From NCBI RefSeq assembly GCF_016055025.1, contig NZ_JAECVW010000012.1: a DNA stretch of 62,142 nucleotides; one strand, given 5' to 3'. The notes beneath the pieces were generated by a model. That model was given only the letters and a program-made list of their open reading frames with translations. It did not search any database and was not told where the DNA came from. This document shows, piece after piece, positions 1-7,279 of this stretch (positions are counted from its first letter, which is position 1; each line of letters starts with the position of its first letter). The translations under genes were made by a program, and so were the position numbers. Source of the stretch: Thermoactinomyces intermedius (lineage in GTDB: Bacteria > Bacillota > Bacilli > Thermoactinomycetales > Thermoactinomycetaceae).

Positions 1-1
1 T

Positions 2-127
2 GCTAATAAATTCCATTCCATCCCGCCACGAAGCGCCAATAACTTTGCCGTGGATGTGGACATTGACGGCCCGGAATCGGATGGCCGATACCATGTTTAC
101 GTGGAAACACCGTATTGGGGGGTGTGA
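2..127 (+). CDS. C-terminal end of a phage (tail) protein, partial
   Basis: An open frame enters from the left edge and gives 41 residues before TGA. It ends two bases before the ATG of the Gp37-like tail gene, so the two are tightly coupled. The fragment is too short for family assignment. Its place just upstream of a siphovirus-type tail gene suggests a tail or baseplate protein; that is inference from order only. Confidence 0.6.
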   Translation, partial: ANKFHSIPPRSANNFAVDVDIDGPESDGRYHVYVETPYWGV

Positions 128-128
128 T

Positions 129-1499
129 ATGAAGCCGGAATATCGAATTAGAATAAGAGACTATAACCTAAAGTTCATTTGGGAAATCACTGATTTCATT
201 TCCCTTCAATATACGCTACGGATGAACGCATTAGGGAAATGGATTTTGACGCTCCCCTATCACTCTGAATCCACCCGCCAGCTTTTAGGGCTTTTGACAT
301 CCGGTAACAAAGGTGTTGGCGGGATTTACGTGGAGCGGAACGGCAAATATTTGTTTTCAGGCCCGCTTCTGGATCATGAATACACCCTGGATGAAAACGG
401 TGAACTAATGACTTTCATAGGCGGGGATGAGATGGATTTTGTGGCTCGATCCCTGGCGTTGGCTCATCCTCGGATTTTCAGGTCCCCGTACATGACGGAT
501 TCCGCCGGGAATCATACCGATTATACGCCGAATGACCGGGGGCAACGACCGGAGGAGCCGAGTCGTTCCAGTAGTGAGTGCTTTTGGGACATATTTGGGA
601 AAAACAAGGCGCAGGATGCGGACCCATCCCGGAGAATCCCGCAACTGTATGTCAAATTTACACAGGGTTCAGCAAATGACGTAGGAAGTGAACGATACCC
701 GAGTGGTGACTTGGCCACTTTCCCAAATCCCAATCCGATCGTAACCAGGGGAGACCCGATGATGGACATTTTAGAACAGATCGTAAACTATAGCGAATCA
801 ACGGTCTACAACAGCGACGGTACAGTCTGGAAGCCGCCGCATCCGATTGTCTTGGTTTCAAAAATGGAATATGATGCCTCAATCGGTAACACATTTAACG
901 GTGGTTGGTGGATCACGTTTGAGTTCAAGGCGTGCCCAGATAAGACGCGCTCCATCATCTTTTCCAAGGATGAAGGGAATGTTTTGCGGATCCGCCGAAC
1001 AAGAACAGCGCCAGAGGCAAACATTATTCAAATCGGAGGATCCGGAGACGGAGCAGACAGGGTTTTTGCCCATTCTGGGGATGAACCATCAAGAGCGGTG
1101 TATGGGGACCGAGAAGGTTTCAGGAGCTTTTCAGGATTTAAACGGTCAACGACTGACACCACACATACTGAAGAAATCGAAGCATTAAAAGCCCAGCTTT
1201 ATGATGAGCTGAGGAAAGCCACCAGTCAAACCATCATAGAAGCGGATGTTATTGACAAAGAAGGAATGAGATATCACGCTGACTGGTTTCTGGGGGATCG
1301 CGTCCGCGTCCAAACCCCGCTTGGCAATGACGATGTCATTATACGGGAGATATCGGGAGCGCTTGACGAGCGCGGAGAAAGTGTTCAGGTCCGATTGGGA
1401 ACCGCGCCAGCCCCCTTATATGGGTTGAATGACCAAAAGAAAACAGCATCTCATGGCGGTTGGATCCAAAATCTCTTCAAAAGAACGCAAGGGGAGTGA
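129..1499 (+). CDS. Siphovirus Gp37-like tail protein
   Basis: The 456-residue product resembles the 'siphovirus ReqiPepy6 Gp37-like' family of tail or baseplate proteins. The N-terminus (about residues 1-120) has the typical opening with a Y/RIRDYNLKF-like strand, an 'LGKWILTLP' segment and a 'GPLLDHEYT' turn. The C-terminal quarter has a DGxRVRVQTPLG-like beta-rich part found in tail hub proteins ('FLGDRVRVQTPLGNDDVIIREI'). The frame is open further upstream to a TTG at 45, but the ATG at 129 is preferred because it follows a GGGGGTG stretch and sits directly after the previous stop. It would act in the virion tail tip. The family call is from recognised sequence character, not from a search. 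Confidence 0.75.
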   Translation: MKPEYRIRIRDYNLKFIWEITDFISLQYTLRMNALGKWILTLPYHSESTRQLLGLLTSGNKGVGGIYVERNGKYLFSGPLLDHEYTLDENGELMTFIGGDEMDFVARSLALAHPRIFRSPYMTDSAGNHTDYTPNDRGQRPEEPSRSSSECFWDIFGKNKAQDADPSRRIPQLYVKFTQGSANDVGSERYPSGDLATFPNPNPIVTRGDPMMDILEQIVNYSESTVYNSDGTVWKPPHPIVLVSKMEYDASIGNTFNGGWWITFEFKACPDKTRSIIFSKDEGNVLRIRRTRTAPEANIIQIGGSGDGADRVFAHSGDEPSRAVYGDREGFRSFSGFKRSTTDTTHTEEIEALKAQLYDELRKATSQTIIEADVIDKEGMRYHADWFLGDRVRVQTPLGNDDVIIREISGALDERGESVQVRLGTAPAPLYGLNDQKKTASHGGWIQNLFKRTQGE

Positions 1500-1504
1500 T
1501 ATTC

Positions 1505-1762
1505 TTGGCTCGTTTTGAACCTATTTTCCAGTACTATCCTCTCGCTGATACTCAGATTGTTGTCAGGATTGACCCTCAAGATGGTTCCTCCTGGCCATAT
1601 CATTTCTTGGTGTATTGCGAACTGAACCCTGCAACAGGTGAATGGGAACTTTATCAAAATGAAAAGGTGGCGCTTAATATTTCCAAACCGGATAAAGAAT
1701 CAGCTATCCGGGAGGCATGTTTACAACTCGTCCAGAGACAAAACACAGATATTAAACTGTAG
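1505..1762 (+). CDS. Hypothetical phage protein (85 aa)
   Basis: A TTG start at 1505 follows a good GGGGAG site eight bases upstream. The protein is small and soluble, with no signal or membrane segment, and is rich in aromatic residues in its first half (FEPIFQYYPLADT). I do not recognise a family. It lies 5 bases after the tail gene and 11 bases before the XhlA-like gene, so it belongs to the tail-to-lysis transcription unit and may be a minor tail or tail-chaperone-like protein. That role is inference from position. Confidence 0.6.
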   Translation: MARFEPIFQYYPLADTQIVVRIDPQDGSSWPYHFLVYCELNPATGEWELYQNEKVALNISKPDKESAIREACLQLVQRQNTDIKL

Positions 1763-1773
1763 GAGGCGACATC

Positions 1774-2061
1774 ATGAAAGACAACGGAGTCGTGATCTCA
1801 AATAAGGAGATGTATGACATGATTCAAAGGATGGCCGGATCCTTGCAGCGGATTGAGGCCAGGCTGGACCAAATGGAAGAAAAAATGGAGAGCACGCATA
1901 ATGCAGATGAGAGGAGCAGGGAAGCACTTAATAAGGCAGAAGACGCTTTAGACTTAGCGAAAAAGATCGAGAAAAAACACGATTGGACATGGAAAGCCAC
2001 TGTCAGCGCTTTGATCACAACAGGGATCGGAGTGCTTTTTTATTTTGTACAAGGAGGATGA
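1774..2061 (+). CDS. xhlA: XhlA-like phage lysis protein
   Basis: The 95-residue product has the layout of the hemolysin XhlA family. It has a long N-terminal coiled coil (about residues 10-70: 'LQRIEARLDQMEEKME', then repeated ADER/ALNKAEDALDLAKK heptads) and one C-terminal membrane helix (about 74-91). In Bacillus phage PBSX, XhlA works with a holin and an amidase in host lysis; the same three-gene order is seen here. The ATG at 1774 follows AGGAGG. Family assignment rests on architecture and context. Confidence 0.7.
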   Translation: MKDNGVVISNKEMYDMIQRMAGSLQRIEARLDQMEEKMESTHNADERSREALNKAEDALDLAKKIEKKHDWTWKATVSALITTGIGVLFYFVQGG

Positions 2062-2064
2062 TAA

Positions 2065-2310
2065 TTGATGGAAAGCCTTGAATATGCGTTAATCCCTATC
2101 ATTCTAGGAGTTTGTGAGGTGCTGAAGCAGTTGGGGTTACCTAACCGATGGGCCCCGCTTGCTTCTTTGGCGTTGGGTGTTGTGGCTGGTGTTTTCTTTT
2201 TGCCAGGTAGCATTTTGGAGGGCGTTTTGCAGGGGCTTGTTTTGGGGCTTTCTGCATCCGGGCTTTATTCCGGGCCAAAAAATTTGATCAAAAGGGGTAA
2301 GTCTCAATGA
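2065..2310 (+). CDS. Phage holin
   Basis: The small 80-81-residue protein has two or three hydrophobic helices (about 8-24, 29-48, 50-66), small residues in the helices and a basic C-terminus (NLIKRGKSQ). This is the usual make-up of a holin that permeabilises the membrane so that the endolysin can reach the wall. AAGGAGG lies upstream; either the TTG at 2065 or the ATG at 2068 could start. The stop overlaps the amidase ATG in an ATGA, which implies coupled translation. The exact holin family is not identified. Confidence 0.65.
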   Translation: MMESLEYALIPIILGVCEVLKQLGLPNRWAPLASLALGVVAGVFFLPGSILEGVLQGLVLGLSASGLYSGPKNLIKRGKSQ

Positions 2311-2996
2311 GTGTATACGTGGTAATCGACCCCGGGCATGGGGGAGAGGATCCAGGCGCAATTGGTCATGGTCTTCAGGAAAAAGACGTCGTGTTGAATA
2401 TTTCCAAAAAGATCAACGGTCATTTTGGAAATTACGAAGGGGTGGCGGTCAGTCTCACACGTTGGGATGACCGCTTTTTGGAATTGAGCGAGCGGGCTAA
2501 GTTCGCTAATGATCGCGGCGCGGACCTCTTCATTTCGATCCACAACAACGCTGCCAGCTCTGATGCACATGGGTTTGAATCTTTTATTTATACCAACGCC
2601 AGCTCGACAACGGCAAAGTATCAAAATGTGATTCATTCTCATATCATGAGCTATTTGAATCAATACAACATCCGGGACCGTGGCCAGAAAAAAGCAGACT
2701 TTGCGGTTCTCCGAGAAACTGCAATGCCGGCCATTTTGCTTGAGAACCTTTTCATCACCAATGAAAGAGAAAATAAGTTACTCAAAGATGATGCATTCCT
2801 AGATGGCTTGGCTAAATCGATTGTGGAAGGAGTAGCAGAAGTCTTTGGTTTGAAAAGAAAACAGCCTAAACCGATGTACCGCATTTCCGTAGATGGAAAA
2901 GTAGTCTATGATACGGCGTATGAATCAAAAATCACAGAAGCTGTCCTGAATGCGGTAAGAAATCAAGCGCAGGAAATCCAATTGAAAAAACTCTAA
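2307..2996 (+). CDS. N-acetylmuramoyl-L-alanine amidase endolysin (Amidase_3)
   Basis: This is the phage endolysin, cutting the amide bond between muramic acid and L-alanine in peptidoglycan. The Amidase_3 fold runs from residue 3 to about 180: 'VVIDPGHGGEDPGA' gives the first zinc histidine, a Glu follows in 'LQEKDVVL', 'SIHNNA' gives the next zinc histidine, and 'AILLENLFITN' holds the catalytic Glu. The last ~45 residues (PMYRISVDGKVVYDTAYESK...) form a small domain seen at the end of some Bacillus phage amidases, probably for wall binding. There is no signal peptide, as expected for release through the holin. Its ATG overlaps the holin stop. Confidence 0.88.
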   Translation: MSVYVVIDPGHGGEDPGAIGHGLQEKDVVLNISKKINGHFGNYEGVAVSLTRWDDRFLELSERAKFANDRGADLFISIHNNAASSDAHGFESFIYTNASSTTAKYQNVIHSHIMSYLNQYNIRDRGQKKADFAVLRETAMPAILLENLFITNERENKLLKDDAFLDGLAKSIVEGVAEVFGLKRKQPKPMYRISVDGKVVYDTAYESKITEAVLNAVRNQAQEIQLKKL

Positions 2997-3006
2997 ACCA
3001 AAACTG

Positions 3007-3032
3007 CCCCTTGGCTTTTGCCGAGGGGTTTA
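3007..3032 (+). terminator. Hairpin after the endolysin gene
   Basis: CCCCTTGG and CCGAGGGG arms surround the loop CTTTTG, followed by a short T-rich run. It lies ten bases after the amidase stop and just before the PIG-L gene, so it probably lowers read-through into that gene. Confidence 0.6.
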
Positions 3033-3051
3033 TTTATTGGAGGGATACATC

Positions 3052-3810
3052 ATGAGCAGACCAGTTATTTTCTATGCACCGCACGCAGATGATGAGACGT
3101 TGAACATGGGGATCACCATCGCTGAGCATGTAGCAGCCGGCAGGGATACTCATGTGGTTCTGATGACGCATGGTCGCCAATCCGGGGCCCTTAACGTAAT
3201 CAATGGAACACATGTCAATGGCGGATACTTCTGGGAGATCAAGCACGACCCGGAGTTTGAGGGGTATAAACCGTTGACAGTTGAGCAATTTGCGGAAGCC
3301 CGGATGGAGGAGTTTTATAATGCTCTCCGGCAACTTGGTGTACCAGCTGAAAATCAGCATATTGAATATCTTGATGATCCGAACAGCGACGGCGGGGAGA
3401 ATGTGACAGTGAATGAAGCCAAAAGTGTAATCCAAAAATATATCAACCTGTTCCCTGATGCTGACCACTATACCTTGAGTTATCACGATATTCACTCGGA
3501 TCATGCGGCATGTGGACAAGCTTTGCAGGATCTCTATGATGAAGGGGCAATTCAATATTATGTCCGCTTTATCATCAGTATGGCCACAAGGGATGACTAT
3601 GAATCCCGTGGCGCTTCGATTCCTGGTGGCGGTTGGAAAGATACTCCGACGGATAACACTATCAAGCAACGTGTCATCAATGCTTGCCGGTGTTATGCTG
3701 CCTGGTCTCCGAGGCTCGGTGCATATGCGATCGGATATCATTCAGTCAGCCGTCAATTTGATAAATTCTTGGCCGATCCGTTCCATTATCTCCATATGCC
3801 TGGGCAATAA
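3052..3810 (+). CDS. PIG-L family (LmbE-like) deacetylase
   Basis: The 252-residue product has the PIG-L/LmbE zinc deacetylase signature 'YAPHADDET' near residues 8-16 (PHPDDE in the family, with Ala replacing the second Pro) and a later 'YHDIHSDHAACGQAL' segment that supplies the distal zinc His. The family removes acetyl groups from GlcNAc-type sugars (GlcNAc-PI, mycothiol and bacillithiol precursors). The ATG at 3052 follows GGAGGG by seven bases. It has its own gene-sized slot between two terminators, immediately after the lysis cassette, typical of a prophage 'moron' cargo gene. The true substrate is unknown; cell-wall glycans or thiol precursors are possible. Confidence 0.8.
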   Translation: MSRPVIFYAPHADDETLNMGITIAEHVAAGRDTHVVLMTHGRQSGALNVINGTHVNGGYFWEIKHDPEFEGYKPLTVEQFAEARMEEFYNALRQLGVPAENQHIEYLDDPNSDGGENVTVNEAKSVIQKYINLFPDADHYTLSYHDIHSDHAACGQALQDLYDEGAIQYYVRFIISMATRDDYESRGASIPGGGWKDTPTDNTIKQRVINACRCYAAWSPRLGAYAIGYHSVSRQFDKFLADPFHYLHMPGQ

Positions 3811-3814
3811 TTAA

Positions 3815-3849
3815 AATCCCTCTCCGGTTATGGAGAGGGATTTTTTTTA
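3815..3849 (+). terminator. Strong intrinsic terminator after the PIG-L gene
   Basis: AAATCCCTCTCC and GGAGAGGGATTT arms surround a six-base loop and are followed by eight T residues. It closes the rightward lysis/cargo transcription unit. Confidence 0.9.
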
Positions 3850-3909
3850 TCTTAATGGGGTGGAGTCATTTGACGGATGTGTAGTTTGGGGTTTCAGCTT
3901 TCACGAGAA

Positions 3910-3943
3910 AACCCCCTCGGCTTTTGCTTCTACCAAGGGGGTT
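3910..3943 (-). terminator. Terminator closing the leftward toxin-antitoxin unit
   Basis: Arms AACCCCCT and AGGGGGTT surround a GG...CC inner stem. It overlaps the stop codon of the leftward HicA-like gene and faces the terminator of the PIG-L gene, so the two convergent units are insulated from each other. Confidence 0.6.
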
Positions 3944-4160
3944 AAATTTTCTTATTAAACTCTTCCTGTGTGGTTTTCAGTTGTCTTTTAAGTATTTGCC
4001 TCCATCTTCCCGGCGGGATTTCTCCCGAACCTTTGGAAACCTTTGTTCTCAATATGGTCCCATCTTCCAAGATCTTGCGGTAAAAGTAGTGATCCGTGTC
4101 TTTATAAAGCTCCCAACCGTCCCGCTCGCAGTACCTTTTAAGCTCCTTCCATTTCGGCAT
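3942..4160 (-). CDS. HicA-like mRNA interferase toxin
   Basis: The 72-residue product has the HicA double-stranded-RNA-binding-like layout. 'ELKRYCERDGWELYKDTDHYFYRK' carries the GW pair and the His (in 'DHYFYRK') expected at the active site, then 'RTKVSKGSGEIPPGRWRQILKRQL' matches the typical 'I.PGTLRSILKQ' end. HicA toxins cleave mRNA. The ATG at 4160 lies inside the end of the upstream antitoxin gene (23-base overlap), so it has no SD site of its own and is probably translated by coupling. The frame is open to a TTG at 4175. The gene order is antitoxin then toxin, the reverse of the classic hicA-hicB order. Confidence 0.7.
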   Translation of the reverse strand: MPKWKELKRYCERDGWELYKDTDHYFYRKILEDGTILRTKVSKGSGEIPPGRWRQILKRQLKTTQEEFNKKI

Positions 4161-4569
4161 CGAGCAAAGCAGCAACTTCCTGGATGTTGTTCTGATTCAA
4201 GACGTGAAGGACATACGGGAAGTGTTTCTTGCGGTTCGGAGCTACATAATAGAGTTGAAAATCTTCCATGTATTCTTTAGCGTATTCGATCAAATCACAG
4301 GCCACTTCTTTCTTTAACTCCTTAAGGTTTGGCGCGTCGCAAACAATATCAATTTCCTCTAAGTAGCCACAATAAGCGCCGGTCTCATCCACTTCATATT
4401 TCAAGGTAAACCGGTAACGGCTTAATACATCCTTTAACTGCTGATCATTAATCAACCATGCATGGTCCCGATTTTTCCGGATCGGCTGCGGCTTCTGACG
4501 AACGACCGAATCAAACACAGAGGACCAGTTTCTCCTAACTTCCGTCGCCAATAAAGCCTGCATAAGCAT
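4138..4569 (-). CDS. Antitoxin partner, Phd-like start with HicB-like end
   Basis: The 143-residue product looks composite. Residues ~5-50 (ATEVRRNWSSVFDSVVRQKPQPIRKNRDHAWLI) resemble a Phd/YefM-type DNA-binding antitoxin. Residues ~60-105 (GAYCGYLEEIDIVCDAPNLKELKKEV) resemble the partial RNase H fold of HicB. It overlaps the HicA-like toxin gene downstream, which supports a toxin-antitoxin pair. AGGAGGTG lies nine bases before the ATG at 4569. An inverted repeat (4590-4611) sits just upstream and is a candidate autoregulatory operator. The domain calls are by eye. Confidence 0.65.
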   Translation of the reverse strand: MLMQALLATEVRRNWSSVFDSVVRQKPQPIRKNRDHAWLINDQQLKDVLSRYRFTLKYEVDETGAYCGYLEEIDIVCDAPNLKELKKEVACDLIEYAKEYMEDFQLYYVAPNRKKHFPYVLHVLNQNNIQEVAALLDAEMEGA

Positions 4570-4589
4570 TTCCCCTTTCACCTCCTATT

Positions 4590-4611
4590 GTACACCTTGT
4601 TCATAGTGTAC
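4590..4611 (-). promoter_or_regulatory. Candidate operator of the toxin-antitoxin unit
   Basis: GTACAC and GTGTAC arms are separated by ten bases and placed 20 bases upstream of the antitoxin start, where the -10 region would be. Antitoxins of the Phd and HicB types usually bind such repeats to repress their own operon. Confidence 0.5.
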
Positions 4612-4668
4612 GCAATAGAACATGAAATGATACGGCCTAATTTTTCCACAAGAAATAAGCCGAGGATT

Positions 4669-5733
4669 TCAAGCAATTCCCCGACTTGCAAGGATTTCTT
4701 TGGCTCGTTTTGCGTAGTGCTCTGTTGTGCCGGCGATCTCAGCGAGTTTCCGACGGCCCGGCAGCTTCTCACCCGATTGGACGATCTCCAGGGCTTTGGT
4801 TAACGTTTTTTCTAAACCGGGTGATTTGTCGTCCCCCATTAAATCCTCCAGGTCTCCCAGTGGGAGATTATCATCTCCCGGTTTTGGGATATCCGGGTGA
4901 TCTTCTTCGATTACTTCTCCCGGCTCATCTCCCACTGGGATATCGTCCGGGATATTTTCTCCTGATTGGTCTCCCACTGGGATATCGTCCGGGTGATCGC
5001 CCCCCGGTTCTTCTACCGATGGGAGATCCTCTTCACCCACTGAGATATTTTCGTCTCCCGGCTCCGTTTCGTTCCCATCCACACAATCTTTTCCATCTGG
5101 TTCAACCTCAGGCGTTATGATGGTTTCTCCCGGTTCTCCCAGCTGGTCACCCGCGGGATATACGCTTTCTCCCAGCGGGAGATTGTCGTCCGGCTCCTCT
5201 TCCTCCGGGATATACATTTCTCCCATCTGGGAGATTCTCGTCACCCGGTGGTCTCCCATTTCTCCCATCTGGGAGATTCCCGTCACCCGATGATCTCCCA
5301 TTTCTCCCATCTGGTTGGATTCCGGCCCCGGATTATATCCCAGTGCCTGGCCAAATAATTCCGGGTTTCGTTCCATCCAAGAAATCATGATTTTCAGAAG
5401 AAGCAAAGCCGCCACCGTACAGATACCCAGGGCTACGCCCTCCGCATCGTCAGCCTTAATCGCCGGGCGGATGTTGGACCAGGTGGTAAAACCAAGCCCG
5501 AAGATAAAACAAATCCAAGGGGGCCAGCCACGGCCCCCGGATTCCGTCAAAACAATTACTGAAAGCACAAACACCATGTCTAGCGAAATGAAGCCCACGT
5601 GATACAAGCTTTCAAACGGAAGGACCATCAGGTCATGAAATAGTTCCAAGGCGTGAGCATACGACATGGCCACGTTACACAACAACACCAGGTAGGCGCC
5701 ATACCGGGCAAAAACGAAGAAATTGAATCTCAT
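4669..5733 (-). CDS. DUF2637/SpdA-like membrane protein with repeat linker and C-terminal HTH
   Basis: The 354-residue product has three parts. Residues 1-115 hold about four membrane helices. Residues ~130-300 are an acidic Gly/Pro/Asp/Glu linker with repeats (QMGEMGDHRVT twice, DDIPVGD twice, NLPLG twice). The last ~48 residues (LTKALEIVQSGEKLPGRRKLAEIAGTTEHYAKRAKEILASRGIA) look like a small helix-turn-helix. Membrane helices plus a C-terminal HTH are known from DUF2637/SpdA-like proteins of conjugative plasmids and phages in Gram-positives, role unclear. Its ATG overlaps the stop of the upstream gene (ATGA). Many repeat copies are palindromic at the DNA level. Confidence 0.7.
   Translation of the reverse strand: MRFNFFVFARYGAYLVLLCNVAMSYAHALELFHDLMVLPFESLYHVGFISLDMVFVLSVIVLTESGGRGWPPWICFIFGLGFTTWSNIRPAIKADDAEGVALGICTVAALLLLKIMISWMERNPELFGQALGYNPGPESNQMGEMGDHRVTGISQMGEMGDHRVTRISQMGEMYIPEEEEPDDNLPLGESVYPAGDQLGEPGETIITPEVEPDGKDCVDGNETEPGDENISVGEEDLPSVEEPGGDHPDDIPVGDQSGENIPDDIPVGDEPGEVIEEDHPDIPKPGDDNLPLGDLEDLMGDDKSPGLEKTLTKALEIVQSGEKLPGRRKLAEIAGTTEHYAKRAKEILASRGIA
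5217..5314. repeat. 42-bp tandem repeat with palindromic cores
   Basis: Cores TCTCCCATCTGGGAGA at 5219 and 5261, and a partial copy at 5303, are spaced exactly 42 bases apart and encode a 14-residue repeat in the membrane protein. Related palindromes of the type TCTCCCAGYGGGAGA occur at 4853 and 5168, with degenerate copies around 4935, 4972 and 5131. Confidence 0.85.
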
Positions 5734-6269
5734 TCGCCCTCACCATCTTTCCCGGTGGATCCGGCAAGCGCCTTTGCTTCATAGTAGCGTAAGCGTAGCT
5801 CCACATCAGATTTTAACCACTTGTCGCGTTCTTTCTTGGTCATCTGGTCCAAAGCTTCTGGATTTTCGCGCAAATATTTGATATGATCAGCTTCGAGCCG
5901 GTCTCGGTAGTCATAAACGACCGGTTCAGCTTTCCGAGATCGGGATGGGGTTTCTTGGGCGGAGTCCTTCCCGATCTCTTTTAGTTCGATCACGTGCCGT
6001 TTCAGCCGCAAATAATCCTCCAAACGCTTCGGGCGTTCCCACGTCTCAATGACTTTCTTGGCCAATTCCACAGGTTTCATGACGTGTGTAAACTCCTCAT
6101 CCTTGTAGCCTCCAATCCATTCCGCCTCGTTAACGTATTTTCTCGTGCCATCCAAGAAATGCGGCTCCCCATCGAAGACATCCAATTCAAAAGTCTCATG
6201 GTCGTCGCTGTACTGGACGACTACCGTATACATTTTAAGATTTGTTCTGACTTTGAATCTGGTCAGCAT
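5730..6269 (-). CDS. Hypothetical element protein (179 aa)
   Basis: The soluble, highly charged 179-residue product has an N-terminal beta-rich part (MYTVVVQYSDDHETFELDVFDG) and a long charged helical C-terminus. No catalytic motif or known family is apparent. The ATG at 6269 follows a GAAAGAGGGGG site. It overlaps the next gene (DUF2637-like) by four bases, so the two are co-translated, and a shared function is likely but unknown. The N-terminal strand pattern could suggest a structural or chaperone-like protein; I do not assign one. Confidence 0.65.
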   Translation of the reverse strand: MLTRFKVRTNLKMYTVVVQYSDDHETFELDVFDGEPHFLDGTRKYVNEAEWIGGYKDEEFTHVMKPVELAKKVIETWERPKRLEDYLRLKRHVIELKEIGKDSAQETPSRSRKAEPVVYDYRDRLEADHIKYLRENPEALDQMTKKERDKWLKSDVELRLRYYEAKALAGSTGKDGEGE

Positions 6270-6461
6270 TTCAAAACCCCCTCTTTCGAAATTTCGATTG
6301 CCAATTTCGTTGTCTCTCCCCAGGGATTTTGAGGCCTTCCCCGGTAGGGGAGAGGGGCCAAACCCCTGTCGTTGCGTGGGTTAGCATTTTCTAGCTACCC
6401 CTTTCTAAAAAGCGATAGGGGAGAGGTCTTACACCCCCTCCCTACCGGTTTCTGATGTCAT

Positions 6462-6632
6462 TTATTCCTGCTTCACAGCCAGTAACGGCGTATGCCGGCT
6501 GTAGGCGTTTAGCAGTAACCCCAGTTCCTGCATAATCCGCCCCGGCTTTCCAGACAGAATAATCAGTGTTTCCCGTTTCGCGTTTTTCTGATACAATAGC
6601 AATATCCCCTTTGTATGGGAGTAGTCTCCCAT
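6462..6632 (-). CDS. Small hypothetical protein (56 aa)
   Basis: An ATG at 6632 opens a 56-codon frame ending with TAA at 6462. The translation begins MGDYSHTKGILLLYQKNAKR and continues with a short hydrophobic strand (TLIILSG) and basic and helical segments. It lies 30 bases after the 65-aa gene, in the same direction and transcription unit. The upstream SD (ACAAGAGA) is weak. The composition is protein-like, and no stop-free alternative in the other frames looks better. Function unknown; it could be a small DNA-binding or regulatory protein of the element. Confidence 0.5.
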   Translation of the reverse strand: MGDYSHTKGILLLYQKNAKRETLIILSGKPGRIMQELGLLLNAYSRHTPLLAVKQE

Positions 6633-6662
6633 TCTCTTGTAAGTTAAAGCGCGCCCCCCCTG

Positions 6663-6860
6663 TTATGGCTTCTGGCCTTCAGGGGGATTCTTCGTTTTTA
6701 AATGGCTTTCAATAACCAACTTACAATCCTCTGCTGTGCCTTCATGGACTAACAACTGACCCTCCGGGCTGTAGACTCGAAGTCTCCCGTTTCCCAGGTA
6801 CACCAACCGGTAGCTTTTGTAATGAAGCTCCTCACCTTTTTGGATCCGGCGTTTGGGCAT
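6663..6860 (-). CDS. Small hypothetical protein (65 aa)
   Basis: The frame is open upstream, but the start is fixed at the ATG at 6860 by a perfect AAAGGAGGTGAG site four bases before it. The product (MPKRRIQKGEELHYKSYRLVYLG...) is basic at the start, then a beta-rich middle and a charged tail. It overlaps no neighbour and follows the zinc-finger-like gene by 35 bases. No family is recognised. It belongs to the leftward accessory unit of the element. Confidence 0.65.
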   Translation of the reverse strand: MPKRRIQKGEELHYKSYRLVYLGNGRLRVYSPEGQLLVHEGTAEDCKLVIESHLKTKNPPEGQKP

Positions 6861-6895
6861 AGGACTCACCTCCTTTACGGGGAGATAAGGAGCGG

Positions 6896-7240
6896 TTAGA
6901 GCCACCCTTCCCGTTGTAAAAAATCCTCCTCCCAGTTTTGCTCGAGCGTTTTTTGATCGGGTGTTTCCCAGCGCTTGTAAAAACGCCGGATGCATAACCT
7001 CTTCTCTCCGTCTTTGTATATATAGATAAACGCCGCTGTGCTAAAAGCGTACTCTTCGAGCACTACTCCGTAACTGACTGTCGGGTTCAATTTACTTTGG
7101 AACTCAAAATCGTATTTCTCCTCAACCTCTTCGGGCTCGCTCAGTTCTGCCGTCTTTCTCCAGCAAGTTTTACCATAGGGTTTTTCATCCCACCAATACA
7201 CATTTTTAACGAACCGTCCGCATCTTGCGCAAATAGCCAT
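6896..7240 (-). CDS. Zinc-finger-like hypothetical protein (114 aa)
   Basis: The product starts with a CxxC...C motif (CARCGRFVKN...KPYGKTCWRK) within the first 30 residues, typical of a small zinc ribbon, followed by a mixed alpha/beta region with many aromatic and charged residues. The ATG at 7240 follows GGGGGAG by eight bases. It is the first gene of the leftward accessory unit, directly behind a good promoter (7303-7332) with a palindrome at the expected start site. Function unknown; a nucleic-acid-binding or early regulatory role is a guess from the zinc motif. Confidence 0.65.
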   Translation of the reverse strand: MAICARCGRFVKNVYWWDEKPYGKTCWRKTAELSEPEEVEEKYDFEFQSKLNPTVSYGVVLEEYAFSTAAFIYIYKDGEKRLCIRRFYKRWETPDQKTLEQNWEEDFLQREGWL

Positions 7241-7279
7241 GTTATCAACTCCCCCTTAACAAGAATATTTAGTCATATA

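Noticed and set aside
1..128. Longer start of the Gp37-like gene at TTG 45
   Set aside because: The stretch overlaps the end of the upstream frame, whereas the ATG at 129 is positioned directly after that stop.
4853..5314. CRISPR array
   Set aside because: The repeats are within a coding frame, have no unique spacers of constant length except the 42-bp tandem unit, and no cas genes are near.
6271..6387. Possible 38-aa gene on the minus strand upstream of the 179-aa gene
   Set aside because: The start ATG has only a weak AGGGG far upstream, and the translation (MLTHATTGVWPLSPTGEGLK) looks low in gene-like features. The 190-base gap is more likely leader sequence with GGGGAGAGG repeats.
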